Origin: Erythrocercus mccallii
Lineage: Eukaryota > Chordata > Aves > Passeriformes > Dicruridae
DNA: 64,000 nt
Direction: 5' to 3'
Assembly (NCBI GenBank): GCA_013397435.1
Contig: VZRG01001333.1
Span: 1 to 64,000 of the forward strand
Under the pieces are notes generated by a model that was not told the DNA's origin, did no database searches, and saw only the letters and a program-made list of their open reading frames with translations. Positions 59,716-64,000 of the stretch are shown here, piece by piece; positions within the stretch are counted from its first letter, which is position 1; each line of letters begins with the position of its first letter. The translations under genes and the position numbers were made by a program.

Positions 59716-62267
59716 CAACTCTCAGAAGTTTTTCTTTCCCTTCCATGTCCTCCCACCTCTTTCTCTTGAAATCTTTGGTCCAGACATTCAGGCAAACACA
59801 TCTTTTAAATGGCATGCATACATACCCGATCTTTTATATATTAATTTTTCAAGTAAAAGGATTTCCAAGTAAAATTCACAGTCCTTAGTGTGGTGGGAAA
59901 AGCCTTGAGAAGATATATCCAAACACACCATGCTGAGCTTATGTCAGATGCTGCTTCTTCTGAGCACCTTCTGAGCCACGTTACTTGAGCCTGCTTTCAC
60001 CAGTGCAGCTTTCCTAAACATTTTGCCATGTGGTTGGCCAGCAAGTTGCACTGTTAAGTATGTTAGAAATCTAAGACTTAGACAAGACAAACTATATTTT
60101 CAACAGAAAACTGAAAGTTTTAAATAATATTTTTGTACCAAATACTTTTTGTCTCCTACCAAGTATTTTGGGATAAAATCTCATTTTAAATAATAATAAT
60201 GATGAAAATAGCATTTAGGTCTTCGTAGTTCTCCAAAATGTTTGAACTATGGAAAATTCATCCTCCAAGAGCAAGAAGTACAAATGATGTGAGTGTAGCA
60301 GTAAAAGTAATTGAAGTTGTAAAGGCATGAAGATCAAGAAACTCCACTAGAAGTATTTGTGCAATGTGATGATTGCTGTTCTTCCCTCTGTAACAGATGC
60401 CAGTGGCTAAACATCAGGGTTTGGATGTATAGACTCAGTATACACTGTGAAACTCATCCTACTGAATCCAACAATCCTGAGAATTCAATTGAAAGATGTG
60501 GAAAAAGATGTGAATGTTGAGTTACATTTGTAACAAATAAGAATTCTGCATCTATTGTCAGTGCAGTAGTTTAGAGGGGAGGAAATCTCATCTAAAAGCA
60601 TGTACAACAAATATGATTTGCCTGAGTTTCTCCTTTGAACTTACAGAAAAATGGTCTCCACCTAGGTGAGGAAGAGCCAGCTGCCTTCTTGCTTATTCAC
60701 ATGCATGTCTGGTCCTGTAGAGTGGGCAGAAACTGAGCTGATGCACTGAGCAAGTGTAATTTGAACAACAGGTTTAATTACACTTCTTGAACTGGAGTGT
60801 CAAGTTTGTGACAAACGTGTAGTAATTTCCACTGCACCATATTGAGTCAGCAAATGTTGATCAACAGGTACTGCTTATTTTGTCTTTTTGAAGTTTCAGT
60901 TTAAAATAACTGAGATCAAACCAGTTCTAAGAACAATATATGCCTGAACTGAATTCTTAAAGTTTATTCATTTTACCAATTACTTATTTTTCATTGTACA
61001 TATTCTTAGTAGCAACAAAAGTTGCAAAGCAACTACTGTGAAAAGATAATATAGTTTTTAAAAGTAATATTGTTGAGTGCTGGTAAAAAATGAGAAGTTA
61101 GTAGCTTTTCTACAGACTTAAAATTTATGTGTGGTGACAGTTGATTTCCTGTATATTGGTGGTTGTCAATAACCACATCCTATTCAGGGGATATGTCATC
61201 AAATTCTAATGGCTAAAAGCTATACATTTTCATTAATCAGTCAGAGCTGTATTCCTACAGCATTTGACAAATCTGCCCTTAAATCCTTCTTTTTGTTTAT
61301 ATTATGAAGGAAGCGTCTTATATTAAAATTATTTTGCCTCTGGTTAACCAAGAAAAATGTTGTTAATGCAAAAAAAAAAAAAAAGGTGCCCAAGCAGGTT
61401 ATTTTTTAGAATTTTTTAGAACATTTCATTATTTTTATATCCATTACCTACACTAAAAATGACTGGCGAATTGGGAATTATATTTTAGAAATAAACCTTT
61501 CTTCCTCATTAAAATATGTTTCATGCATTTTTAGGCTCTCTGGAGAATTAAAGCAAATAGCTGATTCTCAGAAGGACTTACATTTGCTTAAAAGTGAGGA
61601 TTTTTCATTTTGTTGTTTTTGCAGAAAAGGGTAGTTTAAATGAAGTTATTAAAGGAAAATGGGCTGTTGAATTCCTTTTCCTTTGTTTTTCACAGTATCT
61701 TTTGCTTTTCCAAAAGACTTCCCAAAAAAACCCACTTCCATGTATTTAAATATTTATTTGGTACTCTTAAATCAGTGTTAGAAATAAATTACTCCAGAAC
61801 ATATTTCAAAATTCAAAACCTGTCAATTTCATTTTGTCCTTTCTAATTCAGGCACACTTCTTCTGTTCCCTTGATTTTTCTTCCCTCTTCCCCTTCCCTA
61901 AATCTCTGGAGCATTTCAAAGAAATACATTGATGACTTCAGGATTTTTGCCTTGTTTCTGTACTCCAGTATTTGAATCCAATAAACACGTTGTATCTAAT
62001 CTATTCAGTTTTGATGCTTCTGATGTCAAAACCCAAGGGACATAACAATGAATGCCACCTTCGTCTCTTCAAGATGAGATGCCAGTTTTGTATTGTCTTA
62101 TATCTGCCCCTATGTTTTCCATAATGTTCAACTAATAGAAAAGGACTCATCCCTTGTGCTTTTAAATTAATCAGTTAAAAAAAAATTCACTGAAAAAATA
62201 TTTACTTTGTGTTAATTCTCCACTCTTTTCTTTTGGCAAATTTTAGACAACCTTGCCAATTTCAATC
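59716..62267. other. No gene recognised
   Basis: AT-rich sequence with short frames only. An A run is listed separately at 61370. I found no exon, RNA gene or named repeat. Confidence 0.45.
61370..61384. repeat. A15 homopolymer
   Basis: Fifteen consecutive A after GTTAATGC, followed by GGTGCC. No retroposed body is recognisable upstream. Confidence 0.8.
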
Positions 62268-62320
62268 ATACTTGAAAAATAATACTTGAAAAAATACTTG
62301 AAAAATACTTGAAAAATTTG
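62268..62320. repeat. Tandem repeat of ATACTTGAAAAA units
   Basis: Four copies of an 11-14 bp unit ATACTTGAAAA(A) with variable A-run length. It looks like a local slippage expansion, recently grown given the near-identity of the copies. Confidence 0.85.
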
Positions 62321-64000
62321 GGGTTTAGTTTTCCAGCCATGTTTGTGAAGATATATGAAATAACGGAATAGAAAACATATGTTCCCTTTACACATGAGCA
62401 GATTTTTGCTTTTCTACTTGCAGCATGAGGATGAGCAATTCCGTTAATCAGGTATGGAATACAGGACCTGATGGCAAGACAGACAGTGAGAGCTTGATGA
62501 GCCCTACTGATTCGTAAGCCATTGCAGTTAATCACAGTGAAAGGGCTGTGGCTCTGCACATTCTGCAGGCCCCCAGCCTGGTTCCCTTTCTTTTATACCT
62601 TTCCCATCTGAAAATTCCTATCTTCAGATAGTGTCTCAGCAGCCAGAACTGACAAGATTGTGCACTATCTTTCAGTGCATTGGTTCCAACCATCCCCTAC
62701 CCCATTCCCAGAAGGGATCCTCCCAAGAAGATTTATGTCACTTCTGCCCCAGAGTACCTGTGTGAATGTGAGACTTGAGCTTTTCTCCACACATAAAATG
62801 TTGTGAACTTGTCCCAAGACTTGACTTGACAATTGCTACTCCATAGTGTGATACGATATTGTCACTCCATGCTCCTCTTGGGATTACTTCAGAAGGAGAT
62901 GTTGCTGTGCATGCCACTGCACCACAGGGAGACTGGAATTATGTATGATCCCCCCAGGCTTTCTGCTTCTCTTAAAGCATTAATAAAAAAGCAGCCTCAC
63001 GAACCAGAAGACTTAGGGGATGCTTTGAAGGTGTTCATGACTTTCTGTTGCAAAGTGAAAGATCTTCAAGAGTCCCAGCAGGACTATCTGTGGTGGTTTT
63101 GCACTCTGATATTATTGTCTCCTCAAGGGATGGTAACAGCAATAACTCTGGTATATACCAGTGGCCTTTTTCTGTCACTGATATAAATCTTTTAGGTGCT
63201 ATTGTTCATTCAGAAGCAATCCAAAGAAGGGCTGACTGATTAAGAAAGACCCAGTTGTCCAGTGTTATAAATACTGGCTTATGGCTTCGCCCTTAGTGAC
63301 CTGAGAAGAACCACAGGTTGAATTTTTATTATCAGTACTTCCCCAATAAAACTATTTTTTCTCAAACCTCACATATTAAATTGATTATGCACCATGTCAT
63401 TTTAAAAGTATGCAGTTGCTGTTGATTTATACGGTCAGACTGGCTGCCAACTCAGCAACTTCCATCCTAAAATAACAGATCCAAAAAAACCCCAAGTCCC
63501 ACAGTCGGCTGCTTTATGTTGTAATGAGTCAGCTGCATATCTGTGCAACCACTAATTTCAGCCCATTTGTCCAAAGGGACAAGCAAAAACATGCAATTTT
63601 CTAGCAATTATAATCAGTGAAGAACTCTACATGGAAATGGTCAGCAGAAATATCAAGAAAATAATTTAGACCAGGAAACATTTTTTGCTGTTTTCTATAT
63701 GTGCTCTCTCTCTATCCATAGATATATTTCCAGTAAAAAATTAGATGACAGTCACAGACCTCGTCCACCAGTTTGAGGAAAAGAACATAAAAACCTGAAA
63801 CAGCAAAACCCAGAAGAAAACCCAAACCTGATGAAGTCAATAAAGTTGCCCAAGGTTTGCAACTAGGTGTGTAGTTAAATGAATGGGTGCTGGCAAGGCA
63901 GTGCAAGTTGTAGTAGTGTCTCGTAACACAGTAACAAAATGAATGAAAAATTTTCTACACGTGGTTGTTTCAGATGTAAACAAGTGAGGCCTTTGTGTCA
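62321..64000. other. No gene recognised; right edge
   Basis: Unique-looking, moderately AT-rich sequence. The + strand frame at 62833-63186 (117 codons) has no family resemblance and no splice context. I found no repeat body or RNA gene. Confidence 0.45.

Noticed and set aside
1..64000. Bacterial, phage or CRISPR-type content
   Set aside because: No dense coding, ribosome binding sites, operons or regularly spaced repeats; CR1 LINEs place the DNA in a vertebrate.

Overview
The window is vertebrate nuclear DNA, almost certainly from a bird. The clearest signal is a set of CR1 LINE copies (at least five supportable, plus weaker remnants). Their reverse transcriptase and 3'-tail sequences are of the avian/sauropsid type. 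The background is AT-rich, ORFs are short and scattered, and there is no operon-like packing, no Shine-Dalgarno pattern and no CRISPR array. I cannot name the species or the locus. The sequence fits a gene desert or part of a very large intron.

I can support no host protein-coding exon. Apart from a 223-codon open stretch inside a decayed CR1 element, the longest open frames (131-148 codons) resemble no family I know and are what chance allows in 64 kb of six-frame translation. Most of the window is unannotatable single-copy DNA, and I say so stretch by stretch.

Layout. 0.8-1.1 kb: very old CR1 tail on the + strand. 1.2-17 kb: low-complexity tracts and one 12-bp hairpin at 12.45 kb. 20.9-22.3 kb: the largest CR1 copy (+), 5'-truncated and frameshifted, with reverse transcriptase motifs B and C readable. 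24.9-25.9 kb: an older CR1 copy on the - strand. 28.4-29.2 kb: AT-rich segments dense in homeodomain and POU sites that look like a conserved enhancer. 31.8-32.35 kb: an LTR-like segment with CCAAT and TATA boxes, followed by a CR1 tail. 35.7 kb: a 28-bp near-perfect foldback. 38.8-39.26 kb: a CR1 tail running up to a compact CpG island at 39.3-39.8 kb, which has an upstream TATA box and a near-consensus CTCF core. 46-48.6 kb: an AT microsatellite with an assembly N, a 34-bp perfect palindrome and two more hairpins. 56.6-56.9 kb: GC-rich sequence with a minus-strand AATAAA, possibly an LTR or a 3' end. 57.0 kb: a 49-nt hairpin. 59.3-59.7 kb: another CR1 tail (+).

The points most worth a second look are the CpG island with its CTCF core, the tight inverted repeats between 35 and 57 kb (which look like template-switch or hairpin-element products), and the possible enhancer at 28.4-28.7 kb. 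I found no convincing new gene system.
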